Shown: positions 10,985-23,300, numbered from the stretch's first letter. The stretch is 64,000 nt of DNA from Xestospongia bergquistia (GCA_963965975.1 OZ014418.1:2926775-2990774); one strand, 5' to 3'. Program-made: numbers and translations. The notes: generated from the sequence alone by a model not told the origin.

Positions 10985-12375
10985 ACATAATAAAAATTAT
11001 ATCATCCTAATTGTTATGATTAGGATGGAGATAAAACCTAATTGCCAAACAAAACCTTAAACCAGATCTTAAACATTTCATTTATATTATTCAAAGTCAT
11101 CAATGAAGTAGATACTGAACTTTTGGCACAAGATATCTATATATAGTGACATTGGTAACCAGTTCACTTGAGAGAAATAACATCATCCTAATCTGTATGA
11201 TATAGTGGCCTTAAATCTTTTCGCTAAACATAAGGTGTCTAGACGGCTACAGCATCACTTTAACCTTAATTTCGATGAGCAAATATGGCCAATGAAGTAG
11301 ATACTGAAGCTGTGGCACAGGATTTCGTTGAAAAGTCACATTAATAACCAATTCAGCTTGGAAAAACAAGATAATATTAATGGGGATGATCACAAGAGCC
11401 ATAAACCCTAATCACCAAACATAAAGTCTCAAGATCTCTATAGCAGTCCTCATACCATAATTTCTATGAGTGAAAAAAGGCCAATGAAGTAGAAGTCTTG
11501 AGGCAAGATTTTTTGAAGTGACATTACTAACAAATTCACATGAGAAAAATGATACGATCCTACTTGATATGATTGCAATGGCCTTAAATCCTAATCACCA
11601 AACAAAAAGCATTATGGTAGTCCTTAAAGTCTAATTATTATAAGTCAAAATGGATAAAGGAGAACATAGTGAAGTTTTGACAGAAACAATCAATGAAAAG
11701 TGACATTAGTACATGAGAAAAATGACATTATCCAATCAATGATTACAACAGCCTTAAACCATAAAGTATTAGGATGGCAATGGCTTCTTTTAAGCACTAA
11801 TATCTCTGATTGAAAGTTGCCAATGGAGGATATTGAAGTTATAGCACAAGATATGTTTGTAAAGTGACGTTAGTAACCAATTTACATAACAAAAATGACA
11901 TCATCCTAATTAATATGATTACAATAGCCTTAAAACACTAATTTGCCAACATCAGGCATTAAGATTTCTATTGCGAACCGTAATTGATCCTTCATTTATA
12001 TGATTAAAAATGGTGAATGGAGTATATACTGAAGTTTTGGCACAATAGATCTATGAGAAAAATGACATCATCCTAATTGGTAAAATTACTGCAGGCTTAA
12101 ATCCTAATTGCCAAAGATAAAGCCCGAGATGGCTATGGCATTCCTTATACCTTCATTATTTTGCGTGAAAATTGCCAATGGAGTAGATATTGAAGTTCAG
12201 GCACAAGGTATCTTTCGAAAGTGATGTTAGTAACCAATTAACTTGAAAAAAAAATGACATCATCCTAACTGGCATGATTACAATGGACTTATAGCCTAAT
12301 CGTCAAACATAAAGCCTTTAACAAGTCTATGGCAGTCCTTAACTCAAACTATACAATACTTTGATAAAAAAGATA
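10985..12375. repeat. satellite of eight units, 167-192 bp
   Basis: Diverged copies of one unit follow each other. Each carries a GACATCATCCTAATTG-like block (near 11001, 11182, 11371, 11553, 11727, 11900, 12067 and 12259). This is followed by GCCTTAAACCCTAAT, CCAAACATAAAG, then GCCAATGAAGTAGATACTGA and TTTTGGCACAAGATATC. The units are strongly diverged and have no shared open frame. Confidence 0.85.
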
Positions 12376-13120
12376 AGCTTGATCAACTATTGAACAGACT
12401 TTAAACTCTTGGTATGACAGATGCCATGAAGTCTCACGAGAATAGTCTGAAAACCTCTTCATTGCTCCTTCACTCCCCTACTGAATTGACTCCAGGTATT
12501 GATTGAATAGAAAAGTCAATACAACATGTACTATGTGGTAATGTGTTGGCTCTTTAATTTCTAATAGTGAGTATCAAGTCACTATTTTAAAACCGAGTTC
12601 GTTACTCTGAGAATTGAAGTCATAGAAAGGAGAAGGACATGTCAACGTATACACATATTTTTTTGGTGACTATTTAGAGGATTGCAAAGGTAAGTACTTC
12701 AGTAATCCAGCAACCTCAAGCAGCCTCTACATGTATTTTCACTTTCTCACTTACTCTACCAACTCAATACCACAATGACTAAAATCAATTGAAACTCAAG
12801 GTGGGCTATCTGTGTATGCTTGATAAATGTGGATGGTTGGATTGAAAGCAATTTGAGAAGGAATAGAGATGATTAAGAGAATCTATTCCTTGAGTTATAT
12901 ATGCCCTAAGAAGGTTCTTATAAGGGAGCTGACCATTTATATGTGTACACCTAGAATTGCTGGTTCCTAATTGCTGGGACTTCACTCCTATGATTGGAGT
13001 AGTCCACCAACTGATTGTTCAATTAACTACTGACTAGCAAATGAAGGTGATTACTTTGGGTGTGAGAGGCCGTGGTCGACCACGTTTAGACATATGTGAG
13101 GATTAAGTTAGATTCTTGGA
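12376..13120. other. no gene seen
   Basis: Short blocks only. CGTGGTCGACCACG (13070-13083) is a perfect palindrome without a known role. Confidence 0.4.
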
Positions 13121-13127
13121 TTTAATT

Positions 13128-13998
13128 AAACTTAGATTGCAGCACTGATAGGTTGCTCTACACATACGATTCAAAGAAGACTAACAGAGTTTGGAATATA
13201 ATGTAATTGATTCAGTGAAATAACTAATCAACATTTAAATGACCTGGTTAACGAGGTTGTAACACGCTTACCTGCTTGTTGTATATGATCAATACAGACC
13301 CTGCTTAAAGTTAATGGTGAGATATTGCAAAGAGAAAGAGTAAAAGAATCTATTCATTTTGTTGACCCCTTGGGATTTGAAACTAGGCTACATAGAACTC
13401 TTCATTGTCAGCAATAGAATGTTTGCACATTGATGGATATCACAAAGTTTTGAGGTGACCATTAGTAATACATGAAGGTATAGAAGGATATAGCAGATCT
13501 CCAGTTTACTTAAAAGTAGCCTCTACTAACAAAGCTGTGACTGTTTTTAATGCATTTCTGCAAGTTGTCAAGTGTTATGGATTACCATCTCATGTACATT
13601 CGGAGTGTGGAGGAGAAAATGTTCTAGTTGGAAACTTCATGCTTGAGAATTCCGAGAGACTTGAGAGAGGAAGTTTCATCTGTGGTCGAAGTGTCCACAA
13701 CCAAAGAATAGAACATTTATGGAGATATCTTTTTCGAGGATGCATTAGTTTCTATTACTTCCTGTTCTACTCACTGAAAGAAGTGGGTCTATTAGATCCA
13801 GCTAGTGAAGTTGATGTGTGTGCCCTTCACTTTGTTTATCTACCAATTATTCAATGTCAAGAGGACATGTTTTGTGAGGGATGGTGTAATCATCCTCTAC
13901 GTACAGAACACAGCCGAACACCACGTCAGCTATGGATTCTCAGAATGTCTCAAGCTAGGATGGAAACACCAACTAGCAGGGGCCATAGAATGTGGAGG
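13128..13998 (+). pseudogene. integrase-like (rve, D,D35E) gene, intronless and decayed
   Basis: Translation shows a helix-turn-helix-like start (AALIGCSTHTIQRRLTEFG), a QRERVKES...VDPLG linker, the first catalytic block HIDGYHKV, then GIEGYSRSPVYLKV. The ORF 13537-14067 carries LPSHVHSECGGENV and HNQRIEHLWR, then LDP...LHFVYLPII and HPLRTEHSRTPRQLW. The spacing from the second block to Glu fits D35E, but the second Asp is Glu here (SEC for SDC). In-frame stops lie between the first blocks. The blocks that are separated by introns in the related gene at 26.4-28.6 kb are contiguous here. The protein end runs into an AAT/ATT microsatellite. No HECT partner was found downstream. Confidence 0.75.
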
Positions 13999-14009
13999 GG
14001 AGATAACGA

Positions 14010-14047
14010 TAATAATAATAATAATTATTATTATTATTATTATTATT
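14010..14047. repeat. (AAT)n/(ATT)n microsatellite
   Basis: AAT units switch to ATT units halfway, making a self-complementary run. Confidence 0.9.
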
Positions 14048-14269
14048 GTAACAATCTGATGGTTTAAACATATCACAAATAAAAACAAAAAGTAAATAGT
14101 ATATTGAGAATATCATCTTAGCAATACCTTCATAAAATAAGAAGAAAATCAATCTGTTCATCGCCACGCCCAATAGTGACGGCTACTTCATCCCCACCTT
14201 AATACTGAAATGGAAGGAATTTCCAGTGTTATCGAGTATTGATACTTACAAAAATTGCTAATTGTACCT
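14048..14269. other. spacer, no gene
   Basis: No feature supported. Confidence 0.4.
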
Positions 14270-14442
14270 GTAGAATCGTGAGTTCGCGAATTGCAATAAT
14301 CGTGAATTCACAGTAAAATCGTGAATTTTGAAATATAATAATGGCGAATTTCCAGTAAAATCGTGAATTTTCAATATGCAATAATCGTGAATTACTAGTT
14401 AATTGTGAATTTTGAGCGTGCAAAAATCGTGAATTTGACACC
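14270..14442. repeat. tandem repeat around AATCGTGAATT
   Basis: At least seven variants of AATCGTGAATT spaced about 18-35 bases apart, separated by GCAATA- or CAGTAAA-like linkers. The matching minus-strand frame encodes a repetitive NSR-rich peptide, which I regard as a by-product of the repeat. Confidence 0.8.
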
Positions 14443-15620
14443 TATTTTTCTCGTAGTTCGTATTCCATACATCTGACTGTACTTTCTGTACAACACATAA
14501 ACTATCTTGATTGTTGTAGGTCTTCTAAAATAATCTAACTAAACACAGTGTGTAAGTAACTCCTTTATTGCAGTATATTTGAGAATAAGATACTGTAGTG
14601 GAGAGAGGCTCTCCATTTCACAGGCATTGTTTTCATATGTTGTTAAAATTAAGAGTGACATATCAAATTAACCAGATGAAGTATCCTATGATATTTATAA
14701 CAACCAGTGAAATTTAATTATTGTCAATGACAACACATTAAATTAGATAGGACTAATTAGGCTTTTAATTTTTTGTAACTAAGAAAACTTTTTGAGCAGC
14801 ATCATAAGTTTAATTAATTGTCTAGTCTTTAGAATTAGAAAATATATGGTATGTTCAAGTGTAAACGAGTTAGTAGGAATGCAATTATCAGTTAGTTAAG
14901 ATGTTTACATCTAAGTGGCCTACACTTGGTTCCTCAGTTTTCATATTCACTTAACATCTACATGTTTGCAATGTACATCTTTTGTGTGTATAAGTTTGTT
15001 TGTCAATAGAAATTTTTTTGTATCACCTGCACAATAATAACTATTATAACTATATTATTTTTTAAACCTTAAAGGTGTTGACATGAATTGTGTCTTAATG
15101 ATAAATTAGTTCATGCACTTTTAACTCTGCATATCTCTCATAAACATAAAATAAAACTTGTCATTGACAGAAAGATAGACAGAATAGACATGCCTCTCCT
15201 AAAATGAAAACAAAGTAAATTGAGTAATACATGTACATGAATCCATTTTTGGATTCTCCAGTCCTCCATTTAGTCTGACTCTGCTTTGGGATGGTCCAGT
15301 CCTCACTCTAGTACATATTTTCCAGCAGTCCTCTGGTCTTGTCCAGTCATTAAATTAGGAATTCCCATTACATTCTACTTTCCTTATATTGGAACAATAC
15401 CATGTATTTAGTTTTGTTTCCTAGTGGCAAATAGTCCTCGGAATGGATAGTTCAGTCTTTTACCAATAACCTCAACAACATAGATGCTCATATGTCATAT
15501 GCATTTCCAAGAAATAACTCATTCCATGTAATAGCCATGCAGTGTAGTGAGCTTGATTCTCCTCCTTTTTGATAAGCAGATATATAGAGGAGGGTCTAGA
15601 AGCAAACTAGGCTTTCTGCC
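14443..15620. other. no gene seen
   Basis: AT-rich sequence; 15250-15380 carries a few CAGTCCT-like repeats (CCAGTCCTCC, GTCCAGTCCTCA). Confidence 0.4.
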
Positions 15621-15761
15621 TGTTATATTGCACCAAAATTAAAAAAGTAACATTCACAACAGATCACAAAACAAAACTAAATTTTTACCATAGTACACTG
15701 TAAATACAAAAACCAGAGCCTTATATACACAACAAAACCACAAAACAAATTCATTAAACCA
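15621..15761 (-). repeat. 3' LTR of the older Gypsy element
   Basis: Starts TGTTATATTG and ends ATTAAACCA; about 10 bases shorter than its partner. Confidence 0.8.
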
Positions 15762-15862
15762 GTTACCCCATTCCTCCTTCCTTAAAAAGTGTATCTGGGT
15801 AACAGGAGGTTGTCGTATTCTAGTAGAGTGACGAACGGTAGTAGTCCTTTGAGTAGTTGGGC

Positions 15863-18587
15863 CTACTGACACTGGTGGCACATAGCAGGAATGTCTATAG
15901 GAAATCCCAAAAATGACTGACTATTCTCTTCTGATTCCCGGTCGCTCCATGGTTCTTCGTGCTCAGATCCACATCTTCGAATCTGATTTACATGTCTACG
16001 CCAGATCATTCCATTTAAAACTTTGACTTCAAACAAGACAGATCCTTGTTTCTTCAATATTTTACATGCTACCCACGCTGGTCTGTGTCTATAGCCTTTT
16101 ACATAAACTTTCTCTCAAACCTTGAAATATCTGTCCTTTGCTCTACAATCATAGTTCTTTTTCTGACTTTCTTGTTTCTTTTGCACCCTCTCCTCCACAC
16201 CTGGTTTAACATTACTCAATCTAGTTCTTAATGGATGTCCAAAAATTAGTTCAGCAGGTGTTCGACCTGTTGGTGTGTTTCTGTATGCAAATAAAAATTG
16301 AGCTACTTTATGTTTGATAGGCCCCAGTGTTGCTTCTTTAGGGCTTGCTTTATGGTTTGAACAGCTCACTCGGCTAGGCCATTTGAGGCTGAGTGGGAAG
16401 GCGCTGAAGTGACATGGTTTATACCATTTGACTTTAGAAACTGTTTCAATTCTTCACTAGCAAAACAAGGTCCATTATCACCAACTATTGTGGTTGGAAG
16501 TCCTACCCAGTTGTGCAAATGTAATTTGCAGATTTTCTATGGTTGCTTTGGCTGATGATGATGTCATCACATGTACCTACATCCATTTAGAATGGGCATC
16601 TATAATGACTAACAACGTGTGTCCTTGTATAGGGCTTGCAAAGTCCACATGAATACAAATCCATAGTTTACTTGGCCATTGCCACGGCTGAAGTGGTGCT
16701 GATGGTGGGGTATTACTGTTAACTTGACAAACATGACAATTTTGAACTAACTTTTCTATGTCTTGATCTAATCCTGGCCACCAGATATAGAGTCTTGCCA
16801 AACTTTTCATATGTGATATACCAGGGTGAGCTTCATGAAGCTCTTGCTGGCATCCTTGATGAGGTGCCACAATTCTGTTTCCCTAAAGAATACAGCCACT
16901 TTGCAATTAGAGTTCCATTTTCCTAAAAATATGGTTTCTTGTTGACATCATCTTCTCTATCTGGCCATTTAGTCTGGATGTACTCCATTACTTTGGATAA
17001 TACAGGATCTCTACGTGTCCAAGTACGAATTTGAGAGGCTGACAATGTTGCTTTGTCTAAAAATTGTAATAGTAAAACTGTTTCTTGAGGGAGTGGTGCA
17101 TCAACTGTGTCTTTAAGAGGAAGTCTACTCAAAGCATCTGCATTGCAATGCTGATTGGTGTTTTTAAAAACTAAAGTGTATTCATATATAGCTAAGGTCA
17201 AGACCCACCTCTGAATCCTTGATAAGGCTTGTGCTGAGACTGCCTTCTTGCTATTTAGCAGACTGAGAAGTGGTTTGTGGTCTGTCACTAATTTGAAGGG
17301 ATGACCTAATAAGTATGAGTGAAAATCTTTTGACTCCAAAGACACAAGCCAGGGTCAATTTGCAAATAGTTCTTTTCAGCTGTAGATAGTGTTCTTGAAA
17401 TATATTCAATCAGTTTTTCTGAGGCATCTGGCATTCTGTGAGCTAGAACTGCACCTATTCCATATCCCAATTCATCACAAGCTGAGATGAGCTCTTTAAT
17501 TTGGTCAAAATGTACCAATTGTTGTGACGACAATAAAAGATCTTTTGATGTCTGAAAGGCTTCTTATTTTAGTTTAGACCATTACCATTTACAGTCTTTC
17601 CTTAGTAGAGCATATAATGGTGCTATTTCTGAAGACAACTTTTGGTAAAAACTTGTAGTAGTAATTTAATAATCCTAGGTATGCTTTCATTGACGCTTTT
17701 AGGAGCTGGAGCCTCTTGAATTGCTTTGACTTTATCTTATACTGGGTGTACACCTTCTGCGTCTATTTTGTGTCCTAGGTAGTTAACTGATGGTACCATA
17801 AATGAACATTTGTCTTTCCTTAGTCTGAGGCCTGGTTATTCTAGTCAAAAGAGTACTTCTTTTAAATTTTTCAAGTGGGTAATATTATCTTTAAACTATT
17901 GTGTGTGATAAACTTTGGAAGATGTTCTCCATTACTCTCTGGAAGATACCAGGAGCAAATGCAATTCCATATGGCAAGCAGGTAAATCTAAATAATCCTT
18001 TATGCATGTTAACTACGAAATACTACTTGGCTTGTTCTGCCAGACGTACTTGCTGGTAACCTTGACTAAGGTCCAATTTTGTGAATTTTTGTTCACCTGC
18101 CAATATTGCTAGGAGATCCTCTACCTTAGGAATCGTATAGCAATCCAATTTTGAAGCTTGTTTTATTGTTAACTTGAACAAATTCTGATTGACTTCCTGT
18201 CTGGTTTTAATATAGGTACTATTGGAGCTGCCCACTCAGAGAATGACACTGGTTCAATAATTCCTTCTTTACATAATCTTTCTCCACTAACGACTTCATA
18301 GCATAGGATACTGGTCTTGCCTTACAGTACTTAGGTCCGACTGTGTCATCAATTTGAAACGTTGCTTCAATACAGTTATCAGCTGTTGCAGTGTCTGCTT
18401 TATTTGGTGATACCAGGTTACACAGTAGTTTAAGAGATGCGGGTCCTATTACGACCAAAAATATAGACTTTCTTTTTTTATCTGTTATCCCATTTGCTTG
18501 AAAGTAATACTCGAACCTGTCACAGTATTGTGTCTAATCTTCTCGTTCTTGTTGGAATTCTCCCACTGTACAGATAAATGCTGACAT
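15863..18587 (-). pseudogene. gag-pol remnant of the older Gypsy element
   Basis: The gag start (ATG 18587) has an in-frame TAG within its first 20 codons. After about 75 gag residues the frame passes directly into the RT N-terminus (KYCKARPVSYAMKSLVEK), so most of gag and the whole protease are deleted. Then follow RT (QKFTKLDLSQGYQQV), RNase H (GYGIGAVL, then LVTDHKPLLSLL in another frame) and the integrase zinc finger and core start (HEAHPG, CHVCQ, DAHSKW). After these come YRNTPTGRTPAELIFG and the C-terminal basic part down to 15863. No complete catalytic set survives. Confidence 0.85.
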
Positions 18588-18629
18588 ATTTCGTCGTGTG
18601 TACGATCACCGAGACTCTCGTCGCCAATT

Positions 18630-18780
18630 TGTTATATTTCACCAAAAATAGATCACAACAACAAGAAAAAGTAATGTTCACAACAGATCAGAAATAAATT
18701 TTTATCACAGCATACACTGTAAATACAAAAACCAGAGCCTTATATACACAACAAAACCACAAAACAAATTCATTAAACCA
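18630..18780 (-). repeat. 5' LTR of the older Gypsy element
   Basis: Partner of 15621-15761. Its right flank CAGTG does not repeat at the left end. Confidence 0.8.
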
Positions 18781-19024
18781 CAGTGACCACACTGCACTAT
18801 TGGAATGTATTGGGCAGTACTGCAATATTTACATAGTGGTTATAAACTGTTATTACAATTGCCACCTGGAATTATATATAAAGTTTCGGATTAGACAGTC
18901 TTCAAATGATTGTCTAAAGACAAACAGAGAAAGGCCATTTTAAAAGTTTCAGATGGAAATATTCCTTTTATTTCTTTGCCAACTGGATATGTATAATCTT
19001 ATATTTCAGGTCTCCCATTTGCTT

Positions 19025-19320
19025 TTGTAACAAATCTGGCTCTAGTCTCTCTAAAAGAGGGGCAAGATACACATTGTTTATCTAATATATTGATAAATAC
19101 ATCTTTTAAAATATATATGTTCCTCTACAAGTAGTAGCGCTGACTCTAGTCTCTCTAACAGAGAAATGGTTCATTTACCTAAAAATAAAGTCAATGCATT
19201 GTAAACAAATATCTATTCATTTACCAGTAGTAGAGCTGGCTCCAGAATCACTAACAGAAGGACAAGATACACTTTGTCTACCTAAAAATACTTGCTAATA
19301 CAAAGAGTTTATGTATTCAT
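19025..19320. repeat. three imperfect tandem units of about 105 bp
   Basis: Units begin CTGGCTCTAGTCTCTCTAA (about 19039), CTGACTCTAGTCTCTCTAA (about 19140) and CTGGCTCCAGAATCACTAA (about 19249). The first and third continue with GACAAGATACAC. Confidence 0.7.
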
Positions 19321-19659
19321 TTTTTTAATCGAAATAACTTTTTGATCTTTCTCTTGCATGCCTCTTATGTTCAGCTTTTTTTCTTACTTTTTTTTCTAGG
19401 GCACATTTCCTTTTCTTTTCTTCCAAAGCATTCTTTTTCTTCAAGCATCTTATGATTTTCGTTGCTTGTGAAAGCACGATCAGATCATGACTGCTTCTTT
19501 TCTTGGAAGTTTTATATTTGGCATTTCATTTTTAAAATTGGAAAGAGTGGTGACTGAAGTAAGTAGACAAATTTGAGATCCATGACATTTTTTCCTTCAA
19601 GCCTAGAAGTATCAGGTGAACATGATACAGACAAAAATACAACATGTGATGATGAAGGC

Positions 19660-20520
19660 TGTGGTGTACCTTAGGGATGATGCATTTCAACCCACTTGTT
19701 ATATCGTACATCAGTCTCTAAATCATAGCTTTCCTCATAATGTTGTTAAAAGCATAATATCTCTTCAGTAGTGAAGGTAGTATTGTGTACTGGAGATGTA
19801 TATCTTGAAAGATATGCGCTAAAAAGGGGAAAGTAATGGATTTTCTTGGCTTCTAAATCTGCCATTCTAGATTTTACTGGCACTGTTTTTCAGTTAATAG
19901 AATAAACTCCAGTTGTATGAAAACCACTTATAACATTTTCCATTCTCACACTTCAAGTCCATGAATGTTGGAAAAACCTGACAAAATGTAAACGTGGTGA
20001 TAACCTTTCCAGGGTTTTGAGGTTAAGTAATTATGGCACTTGTCTCGTTAAAGTCTTTTTAAAATGAAAAAAGCATCCCTTGTCAAGGGGGTTTGTCTAA
20101 TGCATAGAATGGACTGGTATACAAAACATAATTATTCCTTCCTCTGCAACTTTATTAATAACAGATGGAGTATAATGATATGAAATGTCCATCTAAAAAT
20201 AAAAGCCATGGACGAAGTGGTGGAGTATGAGACAGATAACAATGCCTGAACCACAGATCAAACAGTTCACTGTCAAGCCAGCCACTCTCTGACAAGCCAT
20301 ACATTGAACCTGGCACCTCTCCTCAATCATTTCAGCTTTTGAAGTCTTTCAGTCAAACACTATCATAGGTGGCAAGACATGGTTACTTGCACTACAACAA
20401 GAGAATACAGTAATTTGAATTTTGTTACCAGTAGTAATGGATTGAGTATGTTTTCGCCTTTTCTGAGCAATAACTTTGAAATCTTGTTGTGTTGATCGAG
20501 GTGTACCAACACAACAAGAT
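19660..20520 (-). pseudogene. pogo/Tigger (DDE_1) transposase remnant
   Basis: Minus-strand translation in drifting frames gives KVIAQKRRKHTQSITTGNKI, ITVFSCCSASNHVLPPMIVF, YGLSESGWLDSELFDLWF and the LFLDGH block of the second catalytic Asp. These are followed by NPLDKGCFFHFKKTL, PGKVITTFTFCQVF and, near 19670-19750, YEESYDLETDVRYNKWVEMHHP-type residues. This order is that of the DDE_1 catalytic domain of pogo/Tigger elements. Several stops and shifts make it inactive; terminal repeats were not found. Confidence 0.75.
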
Positions 20521-21525
20521 CTGCATACAAATATGTGCTACTGCACGAATGTGCAGCTAGCTTTAACAGAGTGCTAACAGCAATAATGAATTGACAAAAA
20601 GCACTTTAAATTTATGATGTGTGACTGAAGACTCGATAATCAATTCAATAGTTTTGAGACTGATTACATGTCTCTTATTGTCAATTCTATATCAAGACTA
20701 ATTTCCTGCTTCATCTTGTTTCTCAAAAGGGGAATTTGTTTTCTGAGTTTATAACTTGTTATATATAGTGTACTCCAGTTCAGAGGTTGCAGAAAGCAAT
20801 TAATCTGGATGATTTACGTCTTTGGATTCACAAGTAATCTCATGATTGGACTGTAAAGACCACTTCCTAGGTGATTTTTCCATAAGTGTTTTTCTCTCTG
20901 GCATATATCCTACTACCCTTGATAATGTCATGATGCCAAAAGGAAAACAAGCCAACAGTATTGCTAATAACATGAGTTGATATTGATTCATTTCTCATTC
21001 TATTTCTAATTTTCATACCAGGACGCAGTATCTAACTATGCTACTGAGTTCTATTAGAGAGAAGATTAATGACAAATGTTATGAGTATAAACAACCAAGG
21101 ATTGTTTTATATTGATATCTGTAGTTTCAAATAATCACAAAACATGTAACTGGGAGTGAACCTGTCAGTCATAAGTGTTGTTCATTTTGAGGTTGAAAGA
21201 GGGAATCACAACATCAAACTCTTACTGATATTGATGACATTGTGTATGATTTAACACTTCATGCAACAGTAATTTTAAAGTAGATAATTTTTCTAGCATT
21301 AGCCTCAACATTTCACCATTCACTTTGTTATGAGCTTTCAGGATCATTTTTTCTAGATTCAGGGATTGCATGTGACCTCTATAGAGTTCTCCTTTGTTTT
21401 TTGGTCACTTACAGTCTGAACTGAATTTGTTAATTTCTAATGCTCATCAAGAAACTACAATGTCACTTTTATCTTGGATCAAGAGGATTATTATTTAGCC
21501 ACTGATGATGATAAATGATACTTTG
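20521..21525. other. no gene seen; short Penelope-terminus-like patch
   Basis: At 21487-21512 a word ATTTAGCCACTGATGATGAT resembles the terminal repeat of the Penelope element (32111-32131), including a CTGATGA core. The remainder shows no support for a gene. Confidence 0.35.
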
Positions 21526-21920
21526 TAATTTCACATTGTACTTTGAAGTTTTACCAAAATATTCCAATTGCAATTCTATTTTCTATCTTTCGATGGAATA
21601 TTTAACTAAAATCTTATACTCCCACTGTATCTGGAAACATGTTGTGTTTCGCTTGTTCCATTCTAAAAGACAGCTAACAATGCTCACACTTTACTCATTG
21701 AGCTCATTGAAGTTAAACTAGCACTGTGTGCTGTCTCTTAGAATGGAGCGAAGTGACATGTTTCCAGTTAGGGGTGGGAGAGTATAGGATTTTAGTTGTT
21801 AAATATTCCATCGAAGGATAGAAAATCGATTTGCAATTGGGAAAATTGCAAAGTAGAATTTGATTCGAAACAGAATATGAAATCATAAAGTAGAAATGGA
21901 TGGCTGCCTTCGGCTTCTGT
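21526..21920. mobile_element. fold-back MITE, copy 1
   Basis: The left arm (21526-21680) and right arm (21728-21890) are imperfect inverted repeats. Both contain CTATCNTTCGATGGAATATTTAAC and its complement, then TCTGGAAACATGT and CCATTCTAA. A terminal word GGATGGCTGCCTTCGGCTTCTG at 21898-21919 recurs in the other two copies. It has no coding potential and could be mobilised only in trans. Confidence 0.75.
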
Positions 21921-21989
21921 TGTTGTCTTCTCATGTCATTCTTATAAACAGAGAAATCAATAGCAAGTGTTGTCGTCTATCTAAGACAA

Positions 21990-22110
21990 ACAAACAACCT
22001 GCCGAATTTTGTGACTTCAAAGATGTCCTACATGACAAATTACATGACAAGTTGGTCTGTGGGGTGGACAGTAGTGGGATACAACAAAGACTTCAACAAC
22101 AAACATAAGA
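21990..22110 (+). mobile_element. Gypsy gag fragment
   Basis: Short open stretch AEFCDFKDVLHDKL...DKLVCGVDSSGIQQRL matches the capsid pattern of the gag at 5018-5777 (SEHCQFGDTLNDML...DRLICGCNDDRLQRL). No LTR nearby. Confidence 0.65.
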
Positions 22111-23129
22111 AAGCAAAACTAAAAACAACTTAGTAGAATCAAGTTTACACAACTGGAACATTACATTCCAATGCATTAACAGCATGACTGAATTTAAGTT
22201 CAATCCAATAGGTTGTATTTTTAACATCTCTTCTAAAGCAGCAACTCCCCATATACCAAGACCATATGTGAATTTTGTTTAGGTTTTTTTCTGGTAACAT
22301 AGTCCACGTTTGAATAAATACATTCAGCCTTTGTTATGGCTGTTCACATTTTATCCAACTTCAAGATCATTTGTTTTTTCAATTATGATCCTTGTATATA
22401 TGATAAACATCAAAATTAGAAACATTACCACAAAATTACAAACATTACCACAACAAGCATTACCATATCCAACATGAGAATCACTTTAGTACTTTTTTTA
22501 CTCCTTTAGCCATGGGAGATCAATAATCAAAGTTAACTTCATTGTTCATTTAAAATGGATCAGTAAAACCTACAGACAATAGAAAAATACTGACATTTTT
22601 GATTCTTTTAGAGTATTCATAATGAGTTGTCATGCACCAATAGTCAAAATCTATCAGGAAATCAATATATCATACATAAAATTATTATAATTCTTAACAT
22701 ATAATATACATACTTGCAATATGTGTTTTCAATTTCTTCAAACTCACTGCTACCATCCTTTAAAATATTCCTCCCATGTCACTTAACAAAAAAGAGAAGG
22801 AGCAAGAATAAATGCATCCACATCTGCCATAAATATATAAGATCTAAACATTACTCTCTTTACTAATTTTGACCAGAGCTTCCTCACATTCCTCCAGTCT
22901 TGTCGGATGTGTTAAAGGTACTGAAAAGGAAGTTTTTATCATAAAGTCTGTACAAAGAACTATTCAATACAAATAACTTCATTAAGGATTGCTGGAACAA
23001 AGGACTGAATAGCCCACTCCATCGCCCCTGTCCATGGCTAACATATTTATTTTTGACAACACATCAGAGTAACCATTTCTCATGTGTAAGTCAAGTCAGG
23101 AGTTAATAAGAGATTTTTATTGCCTGTTA
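22111..23129. other. no gene seen
   Basis: AT-rich sequence without supported features. Confidence 0.4.
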
Positions 23130-23300
23130 ACCTACTGATGTTTTAGACCTCTCACTACCTTAGGATATTATCAAGACCTAATAACACTACTATTGTATCA
23201 CAATATGGAGTGGTACACAGCATCCCCTGTCAAAAGTGTAATGTCTCATATGTTAGCCAAACAAGCAGAATCTCAGCACAGTATGCAAAGAGTAGAGGCC
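23130..23300 (+). mobile_element. Penelope-like element fragment (GIY-YIG region)
   Basis: The translation RPLTTLRILSRPNNT, GVVHSIPCQKCNVSYV and SQTSRI matches the junction and GIY-YIG start of the complete element (RPLTTLRKMISRPKDPT, GVVHNISCQECSSSYV). It is a scrap without termini. Confidence 0.7.

Larger units (their letters stand above)
15621..18780 (-). mobile_element. older Ty3/Gypsy element with internal deletion
   Basis: Related terminal repeats lie at 15621-15761 and 18630-18780. They share a long TACACTGTAAATAC... half but differ by indels elsewhere, and no target duplication was found. The minus strand carries a primer site AATTGGCGACGAGAG next to the right LTR and a purine tract next to the left one. 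Coding remnants are in order but broken by many stops and shifts, so this copy is clearly older than the one at 1.6-6.0 kb. Confidence 0.88.

Noticed and set aside
10985-12375. CRISPR-like array
   Set aside because: Units are long, diverged along their whole length and lack constant repeat with unique spacers. It is a satellite in animal DNA.
13805-14059. Open frame with a poly-isoleucine end
   Set aside because: An out-of-frame reading of the integrase-like gene extended by the AAT/ATT microsatellite.
20800-20991. 63-codon minus-strand frame as the N-terminus of the pogo transposase
   Set aside because: It shows no helix-turn-helix or pogo motif, and its position cannot be linked to the remnant.
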